A stretch of 14,036 nt of DNA from an uncultured Rikenellaceae bacterium (GCA_947038135.1 CAMQVM010000017.1:1-14036); one strand, 5' to 3'. Numbered from the stretch's first letter, positions 1 to 8,082 are shown. Numbers and translations: made by a program. The notes: generated by a model not told the origin, from the letters alone.

Positions 1-47
1 AGAATCTTTTATAAGTGCAAAAGTGCGCTGAAGATAGAGCTTCAACA
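1..47 (-). terminator. Hairpin element after valS (repeat copy 1)
   Basis: Reading the minus strand, an 8-bp stem (TGTTGAAG / CTTCAGCG, two G-T wobbles, loop CTCTAT, positions 47-26) starts five bases after the valS stop, followed by CACTTTTGCAC. Placement fits a transcription terminator, though the T run is short. Positions 1-45 match 6385-6429 in 40 of 45 bases, on the opposite strand of the window but in the same sense relative to the preceding gene. The match runs to the window edge, so the element may extend further. Confidence 0.55.
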
Positions 48-51
48 AAAT

Positions 52-2682
52 TTAATTCCGCAACACAGATATCTGTTCTGTTAATGAGGCTATTTTTGAC
101 TCTGCATCTACCTGCTTAGCCTTTTCACGCTCTACGATATCGGCAGGGGCAGATGCCACAAACCTCTCATTAGAGAGCTTTTTATCAACACTCTTAAGAA
201 ATCCAGTAAGGTAGTTCAGCTCTTCTGTAAGTTTTTCAATCTCTTTTTCGACATCTATCGACTCGCCAAGAGGAAGGTAAAACTCTGAGGTCTTAACAAG
301 AAACGATGATGCAGGAGCAGCAGGCTTCTCATTTACTAACTCAACCTTAGCGAGCGATGCCATCTTTAACAATAAAGGAGTATACTTATTAAATAGTGCA
401 GTATCGCTACTTACAACATACAGCTCTAGTAGCTCTCTGGTAGGCAGCCCTTTCTCTTTACGTATGTTACGTATTGATGACACTATCTCTTTCATCTGCT
501 CAACATCACTAATAACCACCGCATTATGCTCAGCAGGCGCAGGCATAGCAGATATCATTAGGCTCTCACCATCTTTGCGATCTCCAATAAAGTGCCATAG
601 CTCTTCTGTTATAAAAGGCATGAAAGGGTGTATCAAATGTAGCAGCTTCTCGAAAATATCAATTGTAGCCTCGTAGCTTTTAGAGTCAATAGGCTCGCCA
701 TATGCAGGCTTGATCATCTCTAGGTACCAACCCGAAAACTCATCCCAAAACAATCTATATAGCAGGGTCAACGCCTCTGAAATACGATATTGTGCAAATG
801 CACTCTCTATTTCAGTGATGTTTTTGTTTAACGACTCATTAAACCACTCAATAGCAAGCTTTGAACTATCTAGCTGCTCCATATCTTTACACTCCCATCC
901 CTTAATTAAGCGGAAAGAGTTCCATATTTTATTGCCAAAGTTACGCCCTTGCTCAATAAGCGACTCGTCAAACATAAGGTCATTACCCGCTCCCGAACAC
1001 ATCATCATAGCCATACGTACGCTGTCAGCACCATATTTAGCTATTAGATCTAGTGGGTTTGGCGAGTTGCCAAGCGATTTACTCATCTTGCGTCGCTGCT
1101 TATCACGCACGATACCAGTAAGATATACACTCTTAAAAGGTATCTCTTTACGATACTCATGCCCTGCGATAATCATACGTGCCACCCAAAAGAATAATAT
1201 CTCAGGAGCAGTAACAAGGTCATTTGTAGGGTAGTAGTAATTTATCTCTTCATTTTCAGGATTGCGGATACCATCAAATACCGATATTGGCCATAACCAC
1301 GACGAGAACCATGTATCTAGTACATCTTCATCTTGACGAAGGTCTTGAATCGTAAGGGAGTCATTGCCAGTCTTCTCTTTGGCGGCAGCAAGAGCCTCTT
1401 CAGGAGTTTCACCCACAACAAAACCTCCCTCAGGAAGGTAGTATGCAGGAATCTGCTGACCCCACCATAGCTGACGTGACACACACCAATCTTTTACATT
1501 CTCCATCCAGTGTCGGTAGGTGTTCTTAAACTTTGCAGGCACAAGTGCTACCTCATCGCTCATAACACTATCAAGTGCAGGCTTTGCTAGCTCTTCCATC
1601 TTTAAAAACCACTGCATCGAGAGCTTTGGCTCAATCACTGAGTTTGTTCGCTCAGATAAACCCACCTTATTAGTGTAATCTTCTACCTTGTCAAGCAGAG
1701 AGGCTTCAGCTAAATCTTTAGCAATTACATCTCTACAAACAGCACGGTCCATGCCAACATATAAGCCTACCTTGTCGTTTATTGTGCCATTATCATTAAA
1801 TATATCTATAACCTCTAGGTTGTATTTCTCACCAAGCATATAGTCGTTTACATCGTGTGCAGGGGTAACTTTTAGAGCCCCTGTACCAAACTCAATATCT
1901 ACATATTCATCGGTAATGATAGGAATGCTTCGTCCTACTAATGGAACTATCACACGCTTACCATGTAGGTGAGTGTAGCGGCTATCGTTAGGGTTTAGGC
2001 ATAGGGCAGTATCTCCTAATATCGTTTCAGGACGTGTTGTTGCTACTACCAAATACTCTTGGCTTCCCTCAATTTTGTAACGTAGATAATAGAGCTTACT
2101 TTGAACCTCTTGGTGTATAACCTCCTCATCAGACAGCGCAGTAAGGGCAACAGTGTCCCAGTTTACCATGCGTACACCTCTATATATAAGACCCTTTTTA
2201 TGTAGGTCTACAAACACCTTTATTACACTTTCGCTCATGTGGTTGTCCATGGTGAAAGTGGTACGCTTCCAGTCGCATGATGCCCCAAGCTTTTTAAGCT
2301 GCTCAAGGATTATACCTCCATGCTTCTCTTTCCACTCCCAAGCGTGAGCTAAAAATTCCTCTCTGGTGAGTGAGTTTTTTTCAATTCCCTCGTCTTTAAG
2401 CTTTTGCACTACTTTCGCCTCGGTTGCTATTGAGGCGTGGTCTGTACCAGGCACCCAGCAGGTATTGTATCCTTTCATTCGAGCACGTCGCACTAGCACG
2501 TCTTGAATAGTGTTGTTGAGCATATGCCCCATGTGCAACACTCCAGTAACATTTGGCGGAGGAATCACAATAGTGTATGGCTCACGACCATCAGGTGTAG
2601 AGCTGAAATAATCTTTTTCTAGCCAGTACTTATACCACTTATCTTCACATGATGAAGGATCGTATTTTGCAGGAATTTCCAT
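52..2682 (-). CDS. valS: Valyl-tRNA synthetase (class Ia)
   Basis: Complete 876-residue cytoplasmic enzyme that charges tRNA-Val with valine. Class I signatures are visible: the HIGH box as HMGH at residues 50-53 after PPPNVTGVL, and KMSKS at 532-536. The CWVPGTDHAS block follows the HIGH box. The editing (CP1) domain, which removes mischarged threonine, carries TTRPET at 215-220 followed by ILGDTAL. WWGQQIPAYY lies between the editing domain and KMSKS. An anticodon-binding helical domain follows, and the last ~65 residues form the charged coiled-coil arm typical of ValRS, rather than IleRS or LeuRS, ending ISVLRN. Length is normal for the family. The ATG at 2682 gives the expected N-terminus (MEIPAKYDPSSCEDKWYKYW). 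It is transcribed divergently from lon; a promoter candidate lies at 2761-2789 and a hairpin element just past the stop. No frameshift or missing motif was seen. Confidence 0.98.
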   Translation of the reverse strand: MEIPAKYDPSSCEDKWYKYWLEKDYFSSTPDGREPYTIVIPPPNVTGVLHMGHMLNNTIQDVLVRRARMKGYNTCWVPGTDHASIATEAKVVQKLKDEGIEKNSLTREEFLAHAWEWKEKHGGIILEQLKKLGASCDWKRTTFTMDNHMSESVIKVFVDLHKKGLIYRGVRMVNWDTVALTALSDEEVIHQEVQSKLYYLRYKIEGSQEYLVVATTRPETILGDTALCLNPNDSRYTHLHGKRVIVPLVGRSIPIITDEYVDIEFGTGALKVTPAHDVNDYMLGEKYNLEVIDIFNDNGTINDKVGLYVGMDRAVCRDVIAKDLAEASLLDKVEDYTNKVGLSERTNSVIEPKLSMQWFLKMEELAKPALDSVMSDEVALVPAKFKNTYRHWMENVKDWCVSRQLWWGQQIPAYYLPEGGFVVGETPEEALAAAKEKTGNDSLTIQDLRQDEDVLDTWFSSWLWPISVFDGIRNPENEEINYYYPTNDLVTAPEILFFWVARMIIAGHEYRKEIPFKSVYLTGIVRDKQRRKMSKSLGNSPNPLDLIAKYGADSVRMAMMMCSGAGNDLMFDESLIEQGRNFGNKIWNSFRLIKGWECKDMEQLDSSKLAIEWFNESLNKNITEIESAFAQYRISEALTLLYRLFWDEFSGWYLEMIKPAYGEPIDSKSYEATIDIFEKLLHLIHPFMPFITEELWHFIGDRKDGESLMISAMPAPAEHNAVVISDVEQMKEIVSSIRNIRKEKGLPTRELLELYVVSSDTALFNKYTPLLLKMASLAKVELVNEKPAAPASSFLVKTSEFYLPLGESIDVEKEIEKLTEELNYLTGFLKSVDKKLSNERFVASAPADIVEREKAKQVDAESKIASLTEQISVLRN

Positions 2683-2760
2683 GAACTGATATATTTAATT
2701 TAAATTTAAAATGCGGTGTAATTCATTACTTCGTCTTACTATTTACAATAAGATGATTTA

Positions 2761-2789
2761 CAAAGATAGCAAATTAATTTACTAACAAA
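2761..2789 (-). promoter_or_regulatory. Candidate valS promoter (Bacteroidota type)
   Basis: On the minus strand TATCTTTG (2768-2761) matches the -7 consensus TAnnTTTG. TTTG (2789-2786) lies 17 bases upstream as a possible -33 box, slightly closer than the usual 19-20. The predicted leader is about 70 bases. Confidence 0.5.
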
Positions 2790-3107
2790 AAACAGTAGTT
2801 GTAAATATATCATTATTATGTTTTGTAAAAATGATAACGGTGCTGTTTTTGTCAAAAATATTATGTTGTTTGAAATCAATATCAATGAGCGTAAAATACG
2901 GTTTATCAGTGTGTTAACAAATGTGTGTAAGTGCTTTGTGTGGCTGGTGTGTATATTTGTTTTTGTGAGTATATAATTTTATATCAGTTTTTTTTTATAT
3001 CTTTGCTAATCACGTTACCAGCCTTAAAGTTGGTGATTGAGAAAATTTATTGGTAGAATAATCAAGTTTGTAAATTGTCATTTTATTGACATAGTACGGC
3101 TTGCAGT

Positions 3108-3137
3108 TTTGAATACAGATAAATTTGATTATATTTG
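3108..3137 (+). promoter_or_regulatory. lon promoter (Bacteroidota type)
   Basis: TTTG (3108-3111), 18 bases, then TATATTTG (3130-3137): a good match to TTTG-N19-TAnnTTTG. Start of transcription would be near 3144, giving a leader of about 34 bases. The -7 box overlaps a 10-base palindrome TTTGTACAAA (3134-3143). No CIRCE or other obvious heat-shock operator was seen. Confidence 0.65.
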
Positions 3138-3177
3138 TACAAAATTTAATTAAGGATAAGACAAGAGAATATACGTT

Positions 3178-5610
3178 ATGAAAAAAAAATATAGTTTCGC
3201 AGATGAGTTATCTTCTTTAAATGATATCACTGATATCAAAAGTCAGATTATATCTATCGAGGATGCTCACATGGAGCAGGCAGAGCAAGATATTCCAGAC
3301 TCACTGCCAATAATTGCACTACGAGGATCATTAATATTTCCAGGGAGTATTACACCTATTACTATTGGTCGTAAAAAGTCGTTGGATCTAATAAATAAAA
3401 TAGGAAAAGAGGGTGGTATTATTGGTACTGTCCTTCAAAAAGATGTAAATGTTGAGAATCCTGATGTTTCAGACCTGCATTCAGTTGGTACAGCAGTAAG
3501 GATACTTAAAATACTTGAGATGCCAGGAGGTAACCAAACAGCTATTCTTCATGGTATCGAGAAAATCGAGATAGTAAATTATGTGTCTACTGAGCCATAT
3601 TTTGTGGCTGAGGTCAAAACTCTGCAGGATGCCGACTACGGAAAAGAAGAGGTAGATGAAGATTTGAAATTTAATGCACTTATTGAAACCATTAAAGATA
3701 TAGCTATAAATATCATATCTATGTCTAGCAACCTCCCTAAAGAGGCTACTTTTGCGATAAAAAATATAGATAATAAACGAGGTGTTGTAAATTTTATATG
3801 TTCAAATATCGACTTTGCAGATGCAGCTCGTCAAAAGCTTCTGGAGGCTCCAAGCTTGCAGGCACGTGCTAAGCTACTGTTTGAGATACTTGTAAAAGAG
3901 CAGCAGTTAATGCGTCTTAAAAATGAGATTCAGCAGAAGGTAAAAGACGATATTGATGTTCAGCAGAAGGAGTATTTCCTTCAGCAGCAGCTTCGTACTA
4001 TACAAGAAGAGCTTGGCGGTGATAGCACCGACAAGGAGTTTAATGATATGATCACTGCTGCTAAAAAGAAGAAGTGGAGCTTTGAAGTTCAAGAGGTGTT
4101 TTATAAAGAGCTATCTAAGCTTGAGCGCATGAACCCTGCAGTGGCTGAGTATTCGGTGCAGATAAACTACCTACAGCTCTTTTTAGACCTACCGTGGAAC
4201 TTCACTACAAAAGATAACCTTGATTTGGCGCAGGCGCAAAAGCGTCTTGATCTTGACCATTTTGGTTTAGAAGAGGTGAAAGATAGAATTGTTGAGTATC
4301 TAGCAGTTTTGAAGCTTAAGGGTGACTTAAAGTCACCTATAATATGCTTGTTTGGTGCTCCTGGTGTAGGTAAAACATCACTCGGTAAGTCGGTTGCAAA
4401 GGCGTTGAAGCGTAAGTTTGGGCGTATTTCGTTAGGCGGTTTACACGACGAATCAGAGATTAGAGGACATAGAAGAACCTATATAGGTGCAATGCCAGGA
4501 AGAATAATTCAGACAGTTAAAAAGTGTGGATCATCAAACCCTGTAATTATACTTGACGAAATTGATAAGGTAACAAAAGGAAACCATGGTGATCCTGCAT
4601 CAGCACTTTTAGAGGTGCTTGATCCAGAACAAAACACCACTTTCCACGATAACTACCTTGATGTAGAGTATGATTTATCAAAAGTGTTATTTATTGCTAC
4701 GGCTAATAATATATCAAATATACCACTTGCACTACGTGATAGAATGGAGATGATAAACATTTCAGGATATCTTATGGAAGAGAAGGTTCAAATTGCTGCC
4801 AAGCATCTTATTCCAAGGCAGATAGAGCTTCATGGTCTTACCTCTAGGCAGTTTAAAATGACACCTACAATATTAGAGCTTATAATTTCGAATTACACTC
4901 GCGAGTCGGGAGTACGTACTCTTGATAAAATGATAGCTAAGGTGGCACGTTATAGAGCTAAACAGATTGCTTTTGAAGAGAAAATACAAGCCTCTATATC
5001 TGAAGAGGTTATAGAGAAGGTGTTAGGTGTTCCACGCTACCAGTATGATATGTATGAGGGTAACGATTTTGTAGGTGTTGTTACAGGTTTAGCATGGACA
5101 GAAGTAGGAGGTGACATCCTTTATATTGAGTCTAGCAAGCATAAAGGTAAAGGAGGGCTTACTATTACAGGTAACCTCGGCGATGTTATGAAAGAGTCGG
5201 CAACAATTGCCTTAGGGTGGGTTAAGGCTCATTGTGAGGATATAGGTATTGACAGCTCAATATTTGCAGAGACAGATATACATATTCACGTGCCAGAGGG
5301 TGCTATTCCTAAAGATGGACCTAGCGCTGGTATCACTATGGTTACATCTATCGTTTCGCTGCTTACTAATCGTAAATTGCAAGAGCGTATAGCAATGACT
5401 GGTGAGACAACCCTACGAGGCAAGGTGTTGGCTGTTGGTGGGCTTAAAGAGAAGCTTCTTGCAGCAAAACGTGCTGGTATAACCGATATTATTGTTAGTA
5501 CTGACAACAAAAAAGATGTTGCAGATATTAAACAAGAGTATCTGGCAGGTATTACTATGCATTACGCCTCGAATATTATGGAGGTTTTAGATATTGCCCT
5601 TATTAAATAA
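3178..5610 (+). CDS. lon: ATP-dependent protease La (Lon)
   Basis: Complete 810-residue cytoplasmic AAA+ serine protease that unfolds and degrades misfolded and regulatory proteins. Visible domain order: N-terminal LON substrate-binding domain (about 43-240, beginning LPIIALRGSLIFPGSITPI); a helical, Gln-rich linker (about 240-340, with YFLQQQLRTIQEELG); the AAA+ module with Walker A GAPGVGKT at 393-400 and Walker B acidic pair D460-E461 (LDEIDKV); and the C-terminal protease domain with catalytic Ser716 in KDGPSAGI and Lys759 in GGLKEKLLAA. The Ser-Lys spacing of 43 equals that of E. coli Lon (679/722). All catalytic residues are present and the length is normal. The ATG at 3178 sits about 40 bases after a good -7 box, with no clear Shine-Dalgarno, as is usual here. 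The lipoprotein gene follows after 16 bases. Confidence 0.98.
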   Translation: MKKKYSFADELSSLNDITDIKSQIISIEDAHMEQAEQDIPDSLPIIALRGSLIFPGSITPITIGRKKSLDLINKIGKEGGIIGTVLQKDVNVENPDVSDLHSVGTAVRILKILEMPGGNQTAILHGIEKIEIVNYVSTEPYFVAEVKTLQDADYGKEEVDEDLKFNALIETIKDIAINIISMSSNLPKEATFAIKNIDNKRGVVNFICSNIDFADAARQKLLEAPSLQARAKLLFEILVKEQQLMRLKNEIQQKVKDDIDVQQKEYFLQQQLRTIQEELGGDSTDKEFNDMITAAKKKKWSFEVQEVFYKELSKLERMNPAVAEYSVQINYLQLFLDLPWNFTTKDNLDLAQAQKRLDLDHFGLEEVKDRIVEYLAVLKLKGDLKSPIICLFGAPGVGKTSLGKSVAKALKRKFGRISLGGLHDESEIRGHRRTYIGAMPGRIIQTVKKCGSSNPVIILDEIDKVTKGNHGDPASALLEVLDPEQNTTFHDNYLDVEYDLSKVLFIATANNISNIPLALRDRMEMINISGYLMEEKVQIAAKHLIPRQIELHGLTSRQFKMTPTILELIISNYTRESGVRTLDKMIAKVARYRAKQIAFEEKIQASISEEVIEKVLGVPRYQYDMYEGNDFVGVVTGLAWTEVGGDILYIESSKHKGKGGLTITGNLGDVMKESATIALGWVKAHCEDIGIDSSIFAETDIHIHVPEGAIPKDGPSAGITMVTSIVSLLTNRKLQERIAMTGETTLRGKVLAVGGLKEKLLAAKRAGITDIIVSTDNKKDVADIKQEYLAGITMHYASNIMEVLDIALIK

Positions 5611-5626
5611 ATTTAAATATAAAAAA

Positions 5627-6349
5627 ATGAAAAAGATCAAATTATTATTGTTATCACTAGTATCAATTGTTACTCTAGCGTCATGTAATCCTGAAAATGA
5701 GTCTGTATGGAACTCATTAGGTAGTATTACTTCTATCATTCCAGGAAACTCATTTACTGTTCTTGACGATAGAGGTCCAGTTGTTAGGTTGTCTAATTTC
5801 CCTAATGGGTTACTGCTTGAACACGAAGGCAAGCGTGTTAGTGTTTTTTACACACGTACAGGTGACGAGCCTGCTGGTGCAACCGAAATAACAGGTGAGT
5901 TTGTGAGTCTTGAATTTGTGTCTACTATTAAAGTAATGGAGCTGACACCTGAAGAGATCGCCTCTCCTATTATGCAAGATAGCTTAGGCTCTAAGCATAT
6001 TAAACCAGGTATGGTTTGGTTTGGAGGTAATTATCTCAACATGGGTTTCAAAATTGGTTATAATGAAACACCAAAGTTTTATAGCGTTAATCTTGTTGTT
6101 GATGCTAAGAAGTCTACCACTACTGAAGTGTTTGCTTCATTATATTTCAAACCTAGCAATTTCGATCGTGACAATACTAGTTTCGCATCCTACGCTGAAG
6201 GTTTTGTGAATTTCGATTTCAGATCATCTGCCATCATTGATATATCTGAAGTTGTAACGTTCCATATTGATTATATCGATCCTATGAATTCAGCTGAGAA
6301 GAAATTCACGATTAAAAGTAATGATAAAGATGGTTTTAAGGTAGACTAA
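5627..6349 (+). CDS. NigD-like outer-envelope lipoprotein
   Basis: A 240-residue secreted lipoprotein. MKKIKLLLLSLVSIVTLASC is a signal peptide with a lipobox ending at Cys20, followed by Asn-Pro-Glu-Asn, so it is probably lipid-anchored. The mature protein is rich in beta-strand patterns: an N-terminal segment (SITSIIPGNSFTVLDDRG...RVSVFYTR) that could be a small OB-like barrel, then a second beta domain (about 135-240) ending VTFHIDYIDPMNSAEKKFTI. This two-part layout resembles NigD-like proteins of Bacteroidales; that assignment comes from pattern and length, not a search. The molecular function of the family is unknown to me. I chose the ATG at 5627 over one at 5594, which would put 11 charged residues before the signal peptide and overlap lon. 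It begins 16 bases after lon with no promoter between, so it is probably co-transcribed with lon. Confidence 0.7.
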   Translation: MKKIKLLLLSLVSIVTLASCNPENESVWNSLGSITSIIPGNSFTVLDDRGPVVRLSNFPNGLLLEHEGKRVSVFYTRTGDEPAGATEITGEFVSLEFVSTIKVMELTPEEIASPIMQDSLGSKHIKPGMVWFGGNYLNMGFKIGYNETPKFYSVNLVVDAKKSTTTEVFASLYFKPSNFDRDNTSFASYAEGFVNFDFRSSAIIDISEVVTFHIDYIDPMNSAEKKFTIKSNDKDGFKVD

Positions 6350-6376
6350 AAAAATATACTGTTAGTTATCACAATT

Positions 6377-6412
6377 AAAGTGTGTTGAAGCTCTCTCTTC
6401 AGCACACTTTTG
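6377..6412 (+). terminator. Terminator of the lon-lipoprotein unit
   Basis: A 14-bp stem, AAAGTGTGTTGAAG (6377-6390) with CTTCAGCACACTTT (6397-6410), loop CTCTCT, one T-G wobble, ends in a TTTT run 28 bases after the lipoprotein stop. The A run on the left arm would also allow some termination from the other side. The right part belongs to the 45-base element shared with the end of valS. Confidence 0.85.
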
Positions 6413-6429
6413 CATTAATATAAGATTCT
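6385..6429 (+). repeat. 45-base intergenic element, copy 2
   Basis: Ungapped match to the reverse complement of 1-45, with five mismatches (40/45). It covers the hairpin from the inner left arm, the loop, the right arm and 16-18 bases beyond, ending AAGATTCT. Conservation past the stem suggests a repeated element rather than two independent terminators. Confidence 0.8.
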
Positions 6430-6454
6430 TTAATATTAATTTCTTGTTAATTGT

Positions 6455-6486
6455 TAACAGATATTATTTAGTGTAAATATCTGTTA
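6455..6486. repeat. 11-bp perfect inverted repeat upstream of trkH
   Basis: TAACAGATATT (6455-6465) and AATATCTGTTA (6476-6486) are perfect reverse complements around a 10-base loop. There is no T run after either arm, so it looks more like a protein-binding dyad than a terminator. It lies about 90 bases upstream of the trkH -33 box. A second, weaker dyad, TTTTAGG (6507-6513) / CCTAAAA (6534-6540), follows. Confidence 0.6.
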
Positions 6487-6576
6487 TGTAGTTAATTATG
6501 ATGTAGTTTTAGGCTTATGTAAGGGTCTGTAAACCTAAAAATATACCGTAGTTATTAATATTTCAAGCCTCTCTAT

Positions 6577-6607
6577 TTTGTAGTGGCTTTTTTATTTTGT
6601 ATATTTG
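6577..6607 (+). promoter_or_regulatory. trkH promoter (near-perfect Bacteroidota type)
   Basis: TTTG (6577-6580), exactly 19 bases, then TATATTTG (6600-6607). Transcription would start near 6614, about 26 bases before the ATG at 6640. The -33 box sits in the loop of a terminator-like hairpin (AAGCC 6565-6569 / GGCTT 6585-6589, inner CTA/TAG, T run 6588-6593). Confidence 0.8.
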
Positions 6608-6639
6608 CAGGTTATATAGTCTTAAATATAGATATAATT

Positions 6640-8082
6640 ATGCGATTATCAATAGTACTCAGATATACAGGTTTGGCAATACTTTTAAATGCTGGTTTTA
6701 TGGCTGTCTCAGCCATGATTTCATTGTTTAATGATGTTGATACAGGTTTTTACCCTTTAGTGCTATCAGCACTGCTTACGGCTATGTTAGGCTCTTTTCC
6801 GCTTATATTCGTGCCATCAGATACTAATATTCAGAACAAAGAGAGTTATCTTATTGTTGTGTTAGCGTGGTTAGCATCATCATTTGTAGGTATGATTCCT
6901 TATATGTTATGGGGGGGAGAGTTTACTCTTATTAATAGTTGGTTTGAAAGTACATCGGGCTACACCACAACAGGCTCTACGGTGCTAATGGATGTTGAAG
7001 CTTTGCCAAATGGGCTTCTATTTTGGCGCAGCTGCACACATGGTATTGGTGGCGCTGGAATTATCATATTTGCACTAGCTATACTTCCATCGGCAGGCAG
7101 GGCTAAGGTCTCTTTATCAAATGTAGAGATATCGCCTCTAGCTAAAGATAACTATAAGTACCGAATAGATAAAATTGTCAAGATTCTACTCTTTGTATAT
7201 GTCTTTTTGATATCTACTGAAACTATTTGTTTAGGGCTTGCAGGAATGCCGTGGTTTGATGCCGTTTGTACCTCTATATCTACTGTTGCAACGGGTGGGT
7301 TTAGTACCAAAAATATGAGTATAGCCTACTACGATAGCCTTGCTATTGAGGTTATTGTCATGGTGTACATGATTATTTCTGGTCTTCACTTCGGTTTGCT
7401 ATTTGCTACTTTTGCTAATAAAAAAGGTGGTGTTTTAAAGTCTGAGGTTGCACGTTACTATCTTATGTCTATTGTGGTAGGTACGCTTATTATTACAGCA
7501 AATTTATATCTAACCAACTCTTATTCTTTTGTAGAGTCGTTGCGCTATGCCTCGTTTCAGTTTATATCAATAATTACCACTACGGGCTTTGCTACGGTAG
7601 ATACTGCAGCATGGCCAGCACTGTCTGTTTTACTACTTATATTTTACACTCTTCATTGCGCTTGTGCAGGCTCTACATCGGGTGGTATCAAGGCTGACAG
7701 GGTATTGATTTTGTTTAAAACTTTTCGCTCACAAACACTTAAACTACAACATCCAAATGCTATAATAAAGCCTAAGCTAAACTCTGTATCTATTTCAGAT
7801 AGTTTGATTCATTCAGTGCTTATCTTTATCTCTCTTTACCTTATGTTTCTTCTTGTGGGGACGCTTATTCTTACGGCTATGAATGTCGATTTGATAACCA
7901 GTTTTACTGCTGTTGCTACGTGTTTAGGTAATGTAGGACCTGGTTTTGGTGGTGTTAGCTCGCTAGGTAATTTTTCTGGCTTGCCTGATGGTGCCAAAGT
8001 GGTATGCTCTCTTGCTATGATTTTAGGTCGCTTGGAGCTTTATGGTTTTATTCAGTTCTTTTTGATTAAAAGCTGGAGGTAG
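6640..8082 (+). CDS. trkH: TrkH/KtrB-type K+ uptake membrane subunit
   Basis: A 480-residue inner-membrane potassium transporter with many hydrophobic segments. The four pore loops of the superfamily are visible: TSGYTTTGS (about 105-113), TVATGGFST (215-223), ITTTGFAT (312-319) and CLGNVGPGF (428-436), each with the selectivity-filter glycine. CAGSTSGGIKADR (342-354), which follows the third loop, and the C-terminal LGRLELY (462-468) are also typical. Length fits TrkH. I chose the ATG at 6640 because an in-frame GTG at 6583 lies between the -33 and -7 boxes of the promoter and so cannot be in the predicted transcript; the ATG also starts directly before the first membrane helix. TrkH normally works with the cytoplasmic NAD/ATP-binding TrkA; no trkA lies on either side here, so the partner must be encoded elsewhere. 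Confidence 0.93.
   Translation: MRLSIVLRYTGLAILLNAGFMAVSAMISLFNDVDTGFYPLVLSALLTAMLGSFPLIFVPSDTNIQNKESYLIVVLAWLASSFVGMIPYMLWGGEFTLINSWFESTSGYTTTGSTVLMDVEALPNGLLFWRSCTHGIGGAGIIIFALAILPSAGRAKVSLSNVEISPLAKDNYKYRIDKIVKILLFVYVFLISTETICLGLAGMPWFDAVCTSISTVATGGFSTKNMSIAYYDSLAIEVIVMVYMIISGLHFGLLFATFANKKGGVLKSEVARYYLMSIVVGTLIITANLYLTNSYSFVESLRYASFQFISIITTTGFATVDTAAWPALSVLLLIFYTLHCACAGSTSGGIKADRVLILFKTFRSQTLKLQHPNAIIKPKLNSVSISDSLIHSVLIFISLYLMFLLVGTLILTAMNVDLITSFTAVATCLGNVGPGFGGVSSLGNFSGLPDGAKVVCSLAMILGRLELYGFIQFFLIKSWR

Larger units (their letters stand above)
2683..3177. other. Divergent valS/lon intergenic region
   Basis: This 495-base region has no credible gene. It holds the candidate valS promoter at its left end and the lon promoter at its right end. 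Between them is a G/T-rich tract on the plus strand at about 2909-2970 (roughly 20 G against 3 C). Two further plus-strand TAnnTTTG boxes occur at 2952-2959 and 2998-3005, neither with a well-spaced TTTG. A weak 6-bp hairpin, AATCAC...GTGATT, follows the second box (about 3008-3037). No T-box, riboswitch or tRNA was recognised. Confidence 0.5.

Noticed and set aside
710..1234. A 174-codon open frame on the plus strand opposite valS
   Set aside because: It lies wholly inside the well-supported valS gene, and its translation shows no domain pattern; it is a by-product of valS codon use. The same applies to shorter plus-strand frames at 464-676 and 2153-2347.
2683..2760. T-box or other leader regulating valS
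   Set aside because: No T-box sequence or antiterminator hairpin is visible, the leader is short, and T-boxes are not typical of this phylum.
3086..3114. A sigma70-like TTGACA upstream of lon
   Set aside because: The matching -10 would be TTGAAT, a poor fit, and Bacteroidota housekeeping promoters use TTTG / TAnnTTTG, which is present close by.
5594..5626. Earlier ATG start for the lipoprotein, overlapping the lon end
   Set aside because: It would place MPLLNKFKYKK before a perfect lipoprotein signal peptide that begins at the ATG at 5627.
6583..6639. GTG start for trkH with 19 more residues
   Set aside because: The GTG lies between the -33 and -7 boxes of a near-perfect promoter, so it would not be in the mRNA; the ATG at 6640 fits the TrkH N-terminus.
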